A stretch of 64,000 nt of DNA from Flavobacterium hibisci (lineage in GTDB: Bacteria > Bacteroidota > Bacteroidia > Flavobacteriales > Flavobacteriaceae): positions 1 to 64,000 of the forward strand of contig NZ_JAIQDW010000022.1 of assembly GCF_020026925.1 (NCBI RefSeq), given 5' to 3'. Below are positions 16,620 through 24,279 of this stretch, piece after piece. Both the position numbers and the translations under genes were made by a program. The notes under the pieces are model-generated. The model saw only the letters and a list, made by a program, of their open reading frames with translations. It did not search any database and was not told the DNA's origin. The first letter of the stretch is position 1; every line of letters starts with the position of its first letter.

Positions 16620-16781
16620 AAAGTTGCCACAGATTTCGCAGATTAAAAGGATTTTCAAATCTTAAAATCCTTTTAATCTGTGACAAAAAAATCAACACAA
16701 AGCTTTGCGAACTTATCGTTTTTAAACATCATTTAAATCAAAAAACCTTTAGCGCACTTTGCGGTAAAAAAACACAACGAA
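16620..16781. repeat. Two repeat types between trpC and trpF
   Basis: A perfect 16-bp stem, AGATTAAAAGGATTTT (16640-16655) with AAAATCCTTTTAATCT (16664-16679), lies within CACAGATT/AATCTGTG arms. Next comes a CGCAAAG-family pair, AAAGCTTTGCGAACTT (16697-16712) and CTTTAGCGCACTTTGCGG (16747-16764). No gene. Confidence 0.75.
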
Positions 16782-17414
16782 ATGAAACTCAAAATATGCG
16801 GCATGAAATATCCCGACAACATCCTCGAAGTAGGTTCTCTCCTGCCCGATTATATGGGATTTATTTTCTGGGATAAATCCGCAAGATATTGTGACGGAAA
16901 TATTCCGGAGCTCATAAAAACAATTAAAAAAACAGGCGTATTTGTAAACCAGAGCCAGGAAGAGATTCTTGAAAAAGTAGAAAAACACAATTTACAAGCC
17001 ATTCAGTTACACGGAAATGAATCGGTAGAATTTTGCTCAGAACTTAAACAACAATTACCCCAAAAGACCGAAATCATCAAAGTATTTTCTGCGGATGAAA
17101 ATTTTGATTTTGAAATTATAAAACCATTTGAAAGTGTAAGTGAATATTTTCTGTTTGATACCAAAGGAAAATTACCCGGCGGCAACGGAACCACTTTTGA
17201 CTGGACAATATTAAAAAAATACAATTCGAAAAAGCCTTTCTTTTTAAGCGGTGGCATCGGAATGAATGAATTAAAAGCCATTGGAGAAATCTCAAAAAGC
17301 AACTTGCCTATTTATGCTGTCGATATAAATAGTAAATTTGAAATCGAACCGGGGCTAAAGAATAAAAATTTATTAAGCAATTTCAAGCGCAAATTTGAAA
17401 TTGTAAACATTTAA
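16782..17414 (+). CDS. trpF: Phosphoribosylanthranilate isomerase
   Basis: Amadori rearrangement of PRA to CdRP. A 210-residue TIM barrel starting MKLKICGMKYPDNI with the catalytic Cys7 region; VFVNQSQEEI, IQLHGNE, LFDTKGKLPGGNGTTFDW and FLSGGIG follow the TrpF pattern, with catalytic Asp in the LFDTK strand. It is 13 nt upstream of trpB. Confidence 0.94.
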   Translation: MKLKICGMKYPDNILEVGSLLPDYMGFIFWDKSARYCDGNIPELIKTIKKTGVFVNQSQEEILEKVEKHNLQAIQLHGNESVEFCSELKQQLPQKTEIIKVFSADENFDFEIIKPFESVSEYFLFDTKGKLPGGNGTTFDWTILKKYNSKKPFFLSGGIGMNELKAIGEISKSNLPIYAVDINSKFEIEPGLKNKNLLSNFKRKFEIVNI

Positions 17415-17427
17415 ACTTTAAAACAAA

Positions 17428-18609
17428 ATGAATTTTAACGTAGACGAAAAAGGATATTACGGAGAATTTGGAGGAGCTTACATTCCTGAAATGCTCTATC
17501 CGAATGTAGAAGAATTACGCCAGAATTATTTAAAAATTACAGCTGAACCTGATTTTAAAGCCGAATTCAACCAATTACTTAAAGATTACGTTGGCCGCCC
17601 AAGCCCATTATATTTTGCTAAACGTTTATCTGAAAAATACAATACAAAAGTCTACTTAAAAAGAGAAGACTTAAACCATACCGGAGCGCATAAAGTAAAC
17701 AATACCATCGGGCAAATATTAGTTGCCAGACGTTTAGGCAAAAAACGAATTATTGCCGAAACCGGTGCTGGTCAACACGGTGTTGCGACAGCAACTGTTT
17801 GCGCTTTGATGGGAATGGAATGTATCGTGTACATGGGTGAGATTGACATTGCACGTCAGGCTCCAAACGTAGCCAGAATGAAAATGTTAGGTGCTGAAGT
17901 TCGTCCGGCACTTTCGGGTTCAAGAACTTTGAAAGATGCTACAAACGAAGCCATTAGAGACTGGATCAACAATCCGGTTGACACCCATTATATTATCGGA
18001 TCGGCAATTGGACCTCATCCTTATCCGGATATGGTAACGCGTTTTCAAAGTGTAATTTCAGAGGAAATCAAATGGCAGCTCAAAGAAAAAGAAGGTCGTG
18101 AAAATCCTGATTATGTTGTAGCCTGTATCGGTGGAGGAAGTAACGCAGCGGGGACTTATTATCACTTTTTACATGAGCCAGAAGTAGGTATTATCGCAGT
18201 CGAAGCAGCCGGAAAAGGTGTCGATAGCGGACACAGTGCCGCAACAAGCAAATTAGGAAAAGTGGGCGTTATCCACGGTTGTAAAACTCTTTTAATGCAA
18301 ACCACTGACGGACAAATTACAGAACCGTACTCGATTTCTGCAGGTCTGGATTACCCTGGTGTTGGTCCAATGCACGCTCATTTAGCACAAACCGGACGTG
18401 GCGAATTTTTCTCAGTAACCGATGACGATGCGATGAATGCAGGTTTACAGCTTACCAAATTAGAAGGAATCATTCCGGCGATTGAGAGCGCACATGCTTT
18501 TGCCGTTTTAGACCAAAAGAAATTCAAACCAACTGATATTGTGGTGATCAGTCTTTCGGGTCGTGGAGACAAAGATTTAGACAATTATATTGACTATTTT
18601 AAATTGTAA
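17428..18609 (+). CDS. trpB: Tryptophan synthase beta subunit
   Basis: PLP enzyme that condenses indole with serine. The 393-residue protein has the PLP lysine in LNHTGAHKVNNT (about residue 90), the ETGAGQHGVATA loop, the phosphate-binding GGGSNAAG and HAHLAQTGRGEF near the end. Normal length. The alpha subunit is separated from it by a repeat element, an AIG2-like gene and a second repeat. Confidence 0.96.
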   Translation: MNFNVDEKGYYGEFGGAYIPEMLYPNVEELRQNYLKITAEPDFKAEFNQLLKDYVGRPSPLYFAKRLSEKYNTKVYLKREDLNHTGAHKVNNTIGQILVARRLGKKRIIAETGAGQHGVATATVCALMGMECIVYMGEIDIARQAPNVARMKMLGAEVRPALSGSRTLKDATNEAIRDWINNPVDTHYIIGSAIGPHPYPDMVTRFQSVISEEIKWQLKEKEGRENPDYVVACIGGGSNAAGTYYHFLHEPEVGIIAVEAAGKGVDSGHSAATSKLGKVGVIHGCKTLLMQTTDGQITEPYSISAGLDYPGVGPMHAHLAQTGRGEFFSVTDDDAMNAGLQLTKLEGIIPAIESAHAFAVLDQKKFKPTDIVVISLSGRGDKDLDNYIDYFKL

Positions 18610-18625
18610 TAAAAATTGTATTTTT

Positions 18626-18713
18626 GGGCGTTACCCAAGGGTCGGGCTGTCCACTAAATCTTTTTTATGGCAGAAAAAGCCATAAAAAAGGATACCGTTC
18701 CCATCCCTAACGC
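18626..18713. repeat. Palindromic GGGCGTTA...TAACGC repeat element
   Basis: An 88-bp element beginning GGGCGTTACCC and ending CATCCCTAACGC, with GCGTTA/TAACGC ends and further partial complementarity inward (GGGTCGG, CTGTCC against GGATACCG). At its centre is a perfect 11-bp stem, TTTTTTATGGC (18661-18671) and GCCATAAAAAA (18679-18689). The central hairpin could also terminate transcription. A half copy is at 142-168. Confidence 0.7.
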
Positions 18714-18741
18714 AAACAGATAACGAGAAAAATAAAGATTT

Positions 18742-19059
18742 ATGGAACAGATATTCTCCTACGGAACATTACAATCAAAAGAAATTCAGATGCAGGTTTT
18801 TAATAAACTGTTGACTGGAACACCAGACCAGTTAACAGGTTATAAACTGAAAGACCTTCAGATAGAAGAAGAATTTGGAATTGAAGACTATTTTGTAGCA
18901 ACGCCAAGTGAAAATCCATCGGATGCAGTTGACGGTATTGTTTACACTATTTCCAGTGCTGACCTCGCAAAAGCTGATCAATTCGAATCCAATGCTTACA
19001 AAAGAGTTCAAATAACACTGAAGTCAGGAGTTGTTGCATGGATTTATATTGAAAATTAA
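18742..19059 (+). CDS. AIG2-like gamma-glutamylcyclotransferase family protein
   Basis: A 105-residue protein of the AIG2/GGCT fold. The N-terminal FSYGTLQSKEIQ carries the YGTL substrate loop, and the acidic residue in DQFESNAYKR corresponds to the catalytic Glu. Family members cleave gamma-glutamyl or gamma-glutamylamine bonds. It lies between trpB and trpA, same strand, bounded by repeats on both sides, so it may be an inserted passenger in the operon. The actual substrate is unknown. Confidence 0.8.
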   Translation: MEQIFSYGTLQSKEIQMQVFNKLLTGTPDQLTGYKLKDLQIEEEFGIEDYFVATPSENPSDAVDGIVYTISSADLAKADQFESNAYKRVQITLKSGVVAWIYIEN

Positions 19060-19080
19060 TCTGAAAAGAGATTCATTTAA

Positions 19081-19157
19081 TTTGCAGGACTTTCAAAAAT
19101 CTGGCAGGCTTACATTAACAAAAGACAATACCTACAAGATTTTGGAAACCTTGCAGG
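19081..19157. repeat. CTTGCAGG-type inverted repeat upstream of trpA
   Basis: TTTGCAGGACTTTCAAAAATCTGG (19081-19104) is followed by CCTACAAGATTTTGGAAACC..TTGCAGG (19131-19157), itself an imperfect palindrome. It fills the gap between the AIG2-like gene and trpA. Confidence 0.6.
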
Positions 19158-19177
19158 AGAAACAAAATATTATTAAA

Positions 19178-19939
19178 ATGAACAGAATAACTCAAAAATT
19201 ACAAGAAGATAAAAAGATCCTTTCTATTTATTTTTCTGCAGGATATCCAAACTTAAACGATACCGTTCAGATTATTCAGGATTTAGAAAAAAACGGTATA
19301 GATTTAATCGAAATTGGGCTACCCTTCAGTGATCCTTTAGCAGACGGACCAACCATTCAGGCAAGTTCAACCTCAGCACTTCATAACGGAATGACCACTC
19401 AGCTGCTTTTTGACCAGCTGGCAAACATTCGCGAAAGCGTAAAAATTCCGTTGATTATTATGGGATATTTTAATCCGATGCTGCAATACGGAGTTGAAGC
19501 TTTCTGTAAAAAATGCGCGGAAATTGGTATCGACGGTTTAATTATCCCGGATCTTCCGGTTGACGTTTATGCAGACGAATACAAAGCTATTTTCGAAAAA
19601 TATGGTTTAATCAATGTATTTTTAATTACACCACAAACTTCAGACGAGCGTATTCGTTTTATCGACAGCGTTTCAAATGGATTTATTTATATGGTAAGTT
19701 CGGCAAGTGTTACGGGATCACAATCTGGTTTTGGAGATGTTCAGGAAGAATATTTTGAGAGAATTTCAAATCTTAATCTACGGAATCCTCAAATCGTAGG
19801 TTTCGGAATTTCGAATAAAGAAACTTTCAGTCAGGCTACAAAATATGCAAAAGGCGCTATTATTGGAAGTGCTTTTATTAAACATTTAAGCGAAAGCGGA
19901 AGTGGTAAGATTGAAAAATTTGTTGGTGAGATTCGATAA
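19178..19939 (+). CDS. trpA: Tryptophan synthase alpha subunit
   Basis: Cleaves indole-3-glycerol phosphate to indole and G3P; partner of TrpB. A TIM barrel of 254 residues when started at ATG 19178 (MNRITQKLQEDKKILSIYFSAGYP), which matches the family; a longer frame exists upstream but runs through a repeat. Catalytic Glu in LIEIGLPFSDPLADGP, Asp in GLIIPDLP, and the phosphate loop VSSASVTGSQ and GFGISNKE are present. Last gene of the trp operon. Confidence 0.95.
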   Translation: MNRITQKLQEDKKILSIYFSAGYPNLNDTVQIIQDLEKNGIDLIEIGLPFSDPLADGPTIQASSTSALHNGMTTQLLFDQLANIRESVKIPLIIMGYFNPMLQYGVEAFCKKCAEIGIDGLIIPDLPVDVYADEYKAIFEKYGLINVFLITPQTSDERIRFIDSVSNGFIYMVSSASVTGSQSGFGDVQEEYFERISNLNLRNPQIVGFGISNKETFSQATKYAKGAIIGSAFIKHLSESGSGKIEKFVGEIR

Positions 19940-19962
19940 TTTTTTTCTTTTTTATAAAATTG

Positions 19963-19991
19963 AAACGACATTTATTTTTTAGATGTCGTTT
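19963..19991 (+). terminator. Probable trp operon terminator
   Basis: AAACGACAT (19963-19971) pairs with ATGTCGTTT (19983-19991); loop of 11 nt and a short T run. Confidence 0.55.
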
Positions 19992-20055
19992 TATATTTAA
20001 TTATTAAGCTATTAGATTACTATCATAATTTTAAAAACTAATTTAAATTATTCGA

Positions 20056-20415
20056 ATGAAACTAATACTTATAATTACACTTTCATTTATATCAATTATA
20101 GGAAATTCGCAGGAAAATCAAAATCATGTTCAAAATGATTCAATATCCTTAGGAAATTGTAAAGAAGGTGAAGATAATGCCAGAGCAGACTTTCAAAAAG
20201 GAATTTACAATTCATATGGCTTACAAATAAAAATGACTAGAAAATCTGAAATTGGATTTGATGAATTTTATGAAGATTATCTAAAAAGAAAATATTCAAT
20301 AAACATATAATATAGAGGTTGTATTATAACAGATTATTCAACTTGTTATTCAAATCTAATGGATAGATTAATACTTGAAAAATTTGGATCTGATATATTT
20401 AGAAAAACCGATTAG
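20056..20415 (+). pseudogene. Small secreted protein interrupted by an in-frame stop
   Basis: The frame starts MKLILIITLSFISIIGNSQ, a signal peptide, and continues with CKEGEDNARADFQKGIYN to a TAA at 20308-20310. The same frame then runs on for 34 codons (RGCIITDYSTCYSNLMDRL, ILEKFGSDIFRKTD) to a TAG at 20413-20415. The Cys-rich continuation looks like a natural C-terminal half, so I read this as one gene with a nonsense mutation. Alternatively the 84-codon product is real and the rest is a fossil. No function is known. Confidence 0.6.
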
Positions 20416-20497
20416 AAGCTAAAAAAATATTTAATAAAAGCAAATAAAGATAAAGTTGTTTCTTATTTTCTTTTATACAAGTTTATTTAATTCTTTA

Positions 20498-20505
20498 TAC
20501 CTTTG
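20498..20505 (+). promoter_or_regulatory. -7 promoter box of the toxin-antitoxin locus
   Basis: TACCTTTG, 17 bp before the antitoxin ATG. Confidence 0.5.
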
Positions 20506-20521
20506 AATAAAATCAATCATT

Positions 20522-20764
20522 ATGGATTTAGAAGCTCGTAAAATATCATTTGTTCAGGAATTTCTAAGACTTCAAAATGAAGAAGTTATAATTAGACTCG
20601 AAAATTTACTTCATGAAAAAAAAACTGAATTATTAGATTTAGAAATGCATCCAATGAGTTTTGATCAATTCAACAGAGAAATTGATCAATCTTTACATGA
20701 TGCTGAACAAAGTCGAATCGTTCCTGCAAAAGATTTAAAATCAAGAGTTCAAAAATGGGATTAA
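20522..20764 (+). CDS. Antitoxin-like protein of a type II module
   Basis: An 80-residue, highly charged, mostly helical protein (MDLEARKISFVQEFLRLQNE) that overlaps the following ParE/RelE-like frame by 10 nt, the classical antitoxin-toxin arrangement. The segment PMSFDQFNREIDQSLHDAEQ resembles antitoxins that accompany RelE/ParE toxins in Bacteroidota. Its toxin is broken, so it may be a leftover with no current partner. It has its own promoter box. Confidence 0.75.
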   Translation: MDLEARKISFVQEFLRLQNEEVIIRLENLLHEKKTELLDLEMHPMSFDQFNREIDQSLHDAEQSRIVPAKDLKSRVQKWD

Positions 20765-21072
20765 CTGTTTATTGGACTCAATTTGCAGAAGATAAGCTTA
20801 CAGATATTTTTGAATATTATAAATATAAAGCAGGAGTTAAAGTTGCAAAAAAATTAATTAGTGGTTTAATAGATTGTTCACTTTCACTTGAATATAATGC
20901 TTAAGGCGGTCAAAGAGAAGAACTTTTATCTGAAAGAATTCAGGATTTTAGATATTCAGTTTTTAAAAATTACAAAATCATTTACTGGATTGATGAACAA
21001 AAAAACATTGTTTATATCGCTAATGTATTTGACACCAGACAAAATCCAGTACAAATAAAATTAATCAAATAG
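20755..21072 (+). pseudogene. RelE/ParE-type toxin with an in-frame stop
   Basis: The frame starts at ATG 20755 inside the antitoxin end: MGLTVYWTQFAEDKLTDIFE, then KAGVKVAKKLISGLIDCSLS. A TAA at 20902-20904 (codon 50) interrupts it, after which the same frame continues GQREELLSERIQDFRYSVFK and NYKIIYWIDEQKNIVYIANV to a TAG at 21070-21072. The second half carries the typical RelE/ParE FRY..KNYKIIYWI region. Full length would be 105 codons, normal for the family. The toxin is therefore probably inactive. Confidence 0.8.
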
Positions 21073-21079
21073 ACTATAT

Positions 21080-21113
21080 AAAGCTGAAATACTAAGGTGT
21101 TTCAGCTTTTTTT
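21080..21113 (+). terminator. Terminator after the toxin pseudogene
   Basis: AAAGCTGAAA (21080-21089) with TTTCAGCTTT (21100-21109), 10-nt loop, then T run. Confidence 0.8.
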
Positions 21114-21181
21114 ATTTCAAAAACATAAAATTAACACAAATTATCGAAACCGTTTTATGTTAATATTACGTTAAAACAAAA

Positions 21182-21214
21182 TTAAACAAGTGTTTAAATT
21201 AAACAACTGTTTAA
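21182..21214. promoter_or_regulatory. Twin TetR operators at the efflux operon promoter
   Basis: Two perfect 16-bp palindromes, TTAAACA-AG-TGTTTAA (21182-21197) and TTAAACA-AC-TGTTTAA (21199-21214), centres 17 bp apart. The second overlaps the -7 box TAATTTTG at 21212-21219. Arrangement fits cooperative binding of a TetR repressor encoded just downstream. Confidence 0.8.
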
Positions 21215-21219
21215 TTTTG
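21212..21219 (+). promoter_or_regulatory. -7 box of the tetR-efflux operon
   Basis: TAATTTTG matches TAnnTTTG, 21 bp before the tetR ATG at 21241. Confidence 0.6.
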
Positions 21220-21240
21220 TACCCGATTAGAAAACACGCT

Positions 21241-21870
21241 ATGTCAAACATCGAATTAAACGATAAAAAAATTCAAATTCTGAAAGTAGCCGAGAAACTT
21301 TTTTCGGAAAAAGGATTTGAAGGAACGTCTATACGGGACATCTCTAAAGAGGCAAAAATTAATATTGCCATGGTTTCGTATTATTTTGGTTCTAAAGAAA
21401 AACTGCTTGAAGCTTTGATAATTCATAAAACAGCCGATTTAAAATTACAAATCGAAAGTTTACAGCACGAAAAACTCGAACCTCTTGATAAAGTAAATAA
21501 ATTAGTTGAGATTTACATCAACCGAATCAATTGTAACAAAGGGATATTCAGGGTTTTACATTTCGAACTTACCTCAAAAAAAAGAGAAAATAGCTTAGCC
21601 GTTTTCACAGAATTGAAAAAAGGCAATTTAAAGTCATTAGAAACAATTATTCATGAAGGCCAGTCTAAAGGAATTTTTAGAAAAGATATAATTATTCCGC
21701 TTATCACTCCGACAATTATGGGTACTTTTTTTCATTTTCATATGAATAAACCTTTCTTCGTCGAATTACTGAATTTAAACACGGAAGAGTTGTATGATAA
21801 TTACATCAAAACGATTCTTAAAAACCACATTCAACAAACTATAAAAGCACTACTTGTTTATGAAAATTAG
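21241..21870 (+). CDS. TetR/AcrR family repressor
   Basis: A 209-residue regulator starting MSNIELNDKKIQILKVAEKL. The helix-turn-helix is EGTSIRDISKEAKINIAMVSYYFGSKEKLL (about 27-56), the classical TetR pattern. The C-terminal ligand domain is variable. A longer frame from 21190 would start inside the operators and is rejected. The gene overlaps tolC by 11 nt and heads an efflux operon, so it likely represses its own promoter through the twin palindromes and is relieved by a pump substrate that is not known. Confidence 0.9.
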   Translation: MSNIELNDKKIQILKVAEKLFSEKGFEGTSIRDISKEAKINIAMVSYYFGSKEKLLEALIIHKTADLKLQIESLQHEKLEPLDKVNKLVEIYINRINCNKGIFRVLHFELTSKKRENSLAVFTELKKGNLKSLETIIHEGQSKGIFRKDIIIPLITPTIMGTFFHFHMNKPFFVELLNLNTEELYDNYIKTILKNHIQQTIKALLVYEN

Positions 21871-23182
21871 TCAATTAATGCTCTTTGGAGTTTTCTTTAT
21901 CGGAATTTCTTCAATAGAAGCACAAGAAAAAACAAGTTTAACCTTAGACGAAGCCGTTAAGCTGGCGTGGGAAAAGAGTAACGAAGTTACACTTGCCAAT
22001 ACTAAGGTAAACACAAAAAAATACGAATTACAGTCGGTTAAGAATAATCAGTATCCGGACTTAAAAATTTCGGGGCAATACCAGCGTTTAGGAAAAGCTT
22101 CGATTGACCTTCACAACGACCAGGCAAGTTCTGAGCCTATGGCATCTCCGGACCGTGCTATGTTAGGAATGGCAAATCTTAGTCTGCCAATCTTTTCGGG
22201 ATTTAAAATTCAAAGCAGTATTGATACTTACGAAAGTTTATACGAAGCAGAAACTGCGAATGCAGCTAAAACGAAAGAAGATGTTGCACTTCGCGTAATT
22301 ACCTATTATACTGCATTGTATAAAGCCCAAAAAACATTAGATCTTTTAAACGAAAACCAGAAACAGGCGAAACAGCGTGTAACTGATTTTACCGAATTAG
22401 AAAAAAATGGAATTATCCCGAGAAATGATTTATTGAAAGCACAATTAATGGTTTCTAAAACACAATTATCTATTGATGAAGCGAACAACAACATCAACAA
22501 CATCAATTTTTATCTTACAACATTGCTTAAATTAGATCCTTCGGTAAAACTTCAGGTTAACGAGCAGGATTTCTTTAATTTAAAAACAAGCAATGCCCCA
22601 ACATCTGACGCATTAGCTTTAGAAAACAGAAAAGATTTAGAAGCTGTCCGTTTACAATCTAAAGCAAGTGAGGCAAACATTAGAGTTGCAAAAGCTGGTT
22701 ATTATCCAACTTTAGCATTATTGGGAGGTTATACGGCTTTCGATCTTAAAGATTTTATTACTGTAAAATATGCTATGAATTTCGGCGTTGGACTATCTTA
22801 TGATTTATCGGGAATTCTAAAAAACAATTCGCACGTAAAAGAAGCTGAAAGTAAAGCGATGGAAGTAAAAAATTCTGAAGCACTTTTAAGCGACCGCATC
22901 AAAGTAGAAGTTCAAAAATCTATTGAAGATTATGATTTAGCTATTAATCAGAGTGTGGTTTATGATGAAGCATTACAGCAGGCATCTGAAAACTACAGAC
23001 TGGTAAAGGACAAATTCGACAACGGCTTATCTGACACCAATGATCTTGTTGAAGCTGATGTAGAACATTTAAGCGCTAAAATCAATACTGCTTTATCAAA
23101 AGCAACTATTATCCAAAAGTATTATGAATTACTTTCGGTATCCGGACAATTATCTCAATCATTCAATCTTTCTAAAATATAA
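21860..23182 (+). CDS. TolC family outer membrane efflux protein
   Basis: Outer-membrane channel of a tripartite pump. The 440-residue protein has a signal peptide ending ..ISSIEAQ (about residue 22), then LTLDEAVKLAWEKSNEV, the start of the first OEP repeat; a second repeat begins near ALALENRKDLEAVRLQSKAS. Long helical, heptad-like regions fit the periplasmic tunnel. I start it at ATG 21860 rather than the TTG at 21854. It overlaps the end of tetR and is 12 nt upstream of the membrane-fusion gene. Confidence 0.92.
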   Translation: MKISQLMLFGVFFIGISSIEAQEKTSLTLDEAVKLAWEKSNEVTLANTKVNTKKYELQSVKNNQYPDLKISGQYQRLGKASIDLHNDQASSEPMASPDRAMLGMANLSLPIFSGFKIQSSIDTYESLYEAETANAAKTKEDVALRVITYYTALYKAQKTLDLLNENQKQAKQRVTDFTELEKNGIIPRNDLLKAQLMVSKTQLSIDEANNNINNINFYLTTLLKLDPSVKLQVNEQDFFNLKTSNAPTSDALALENRKDLEAVRLQSKASEANIRVAKAGYYPTLALLGGYTAFDLKDFITVKYAMNFGVGLSYDLSGILKNNSHVKEAESKAMEVKNSEALLSDRIKVEVQKSIEDYDLAINQSVVYDEALQQASENYRLVKDKFDNGLSDTNDLVEADVEHLSAKINTALSKATIIQKYYELLSVSGQLSQSFNLSKI

Positions 23183-23194
23183 TCGCTAGCTCTC

Positions 23195-24274
23195 ATGGAA
23201 AAGAAAAAGACAAATAAAAAATTCATCATTATACTAACCATTTTGATTTTAGTAGGAGGAACTTACGGAATTTCAAAATATTTACACTCTCAGGCACACG
23301 AAGAAACAGATGATGCCCAGATCGAGAAAAGAATGAATCCGATTATTCCACGAGTATCGGGATACATTAGCAAAGTATATGTAAAAGATAATGATTTTGT
23401 AAAAAAAGGAGATACTTTGTTTACAATTGACAAGAGGGATTATCAATTGAAAATTGATGAAGCACAAGCAGCTTTATTAGGAGCTGAAGGTCAGTACGAA
23501 GCTGCAAAAGCGGATATCGGAAGTGCCTACGCAAGCATTAATGTTTCTGATGCTCAAATGAAATCGGCTGGCGGTTCTATAGAAAGTGCTAAAATCAGAC
23601 TCAGACAATTGACAAACGACTACAACCGTTATAATAATTTATATAAAACGCATACGATTACGAAACAACAATACGAGCAGGCATTAACAGCGAAAGAAGA
23701 AGCCGAAAATCAGGTTCGTGTTTTAGAGCAGCAACAAAGAGCAAGTTCATTCCAAAAATCGGTTATCCAGTCAAAATCTAAAGTTTCTGATAAACAAACA
23801 GAAGTAGCTGCAGCTAATATCAAAAAAGCAAAAACTATGCTTGAAGTAGCTAAACTGAATCTTACTTACACAGTAGTAACTGCTGCAATTGATGGCCAGG
23901 TTTCTAAAGTGGATATTCAGCCGGGACAATTGGTTCAGCCAGGTCAGTCTTTATTTTATATTATCAACAACAATGAAGCATGGGTTGTAGCAAACTTTAA
24001 AGAAACACAATTGAACAAAATGGTTGTGGGGCAAAAAGTGAGTTTAAAAGTAGATGCTTATCCTAATTATGAATTTAAAGGAACTGTTACTTCTTTCTCT
24101 CCTGCTACAGGATCCCGTTTTTCATTATTACCTCCTGACAATGCAACAGGAAACTTCGTAAAAACGATTCAGAGATTACCGGTAAAAATTAGTTTAGACT
24201 CTTCAAACGATCCTAAAAAAGTTGAATTATTACGTCCTGGAATGAATGTGGATGTAGATGTACATTTGAAATAA
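23195..24274 (+). CDS. HlyD/EmrA family membrane fusion protein
   Basis: Periplasmic adaptor linking the MFS pump to TolC. The 359-residue protein has one N-terminal membrane helix (about 9-27), then the biotinyl-lipoyl half PRVSGYISKVYVKDNDFVKK, a long coiled-coil with QYEQALTAKEEAENQ, the second lipoyl half DGQVSKVDIQPGQLVQPGQS and a beta-barrel. Length and order are those of EmrA. Confidence 0.93.
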   Translation: MEKKKTNKKFIIILTILILVGGTYGISKYLHSQAHEETDDAQIEKRMNPIIPRVSGYISKVYVKDNDFVKKGDTLFTIDKRDYQLKIDEAQAALLGAEGQYEAAKADIGSAYASINVSDAQMKSAGGSIESAKIRLRQLTNDYNRYNNLYKTHTITKQQYEQALTAKEEAENQVRVLEQQQRASSFQKSVIQSKSKVSDKQTEVAAANIKKAKTMLEVAKLNLTYTVVTAAIDGQVSKVDIQPGQLVQPGQSLFYIINNNEAWVVANFKETQLNKMVVGQKVSLKVDAYPNYEFKGTVTSFSPATGSRFSLLPPDNATGNFVKTIQRLPVKISLDSSNDPKKVELLRPGMNVDVDVHLK

Positions 24275-24279
24275 AATAA

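Noticed and set aside
19031..19177. N-terminal extension of TrpA
   Set aside because: It overlaps the AIG2-like gene and a repeat; the family N-terminus starts at 19178.
20302..20910. Stop-codon recoding explaining the in-frame TAA codons
   Set aside because: TAA ends most intact genes here, and no selenocysteine or pyrrolysine-type context is visible; mutation or sequence error is simpler.
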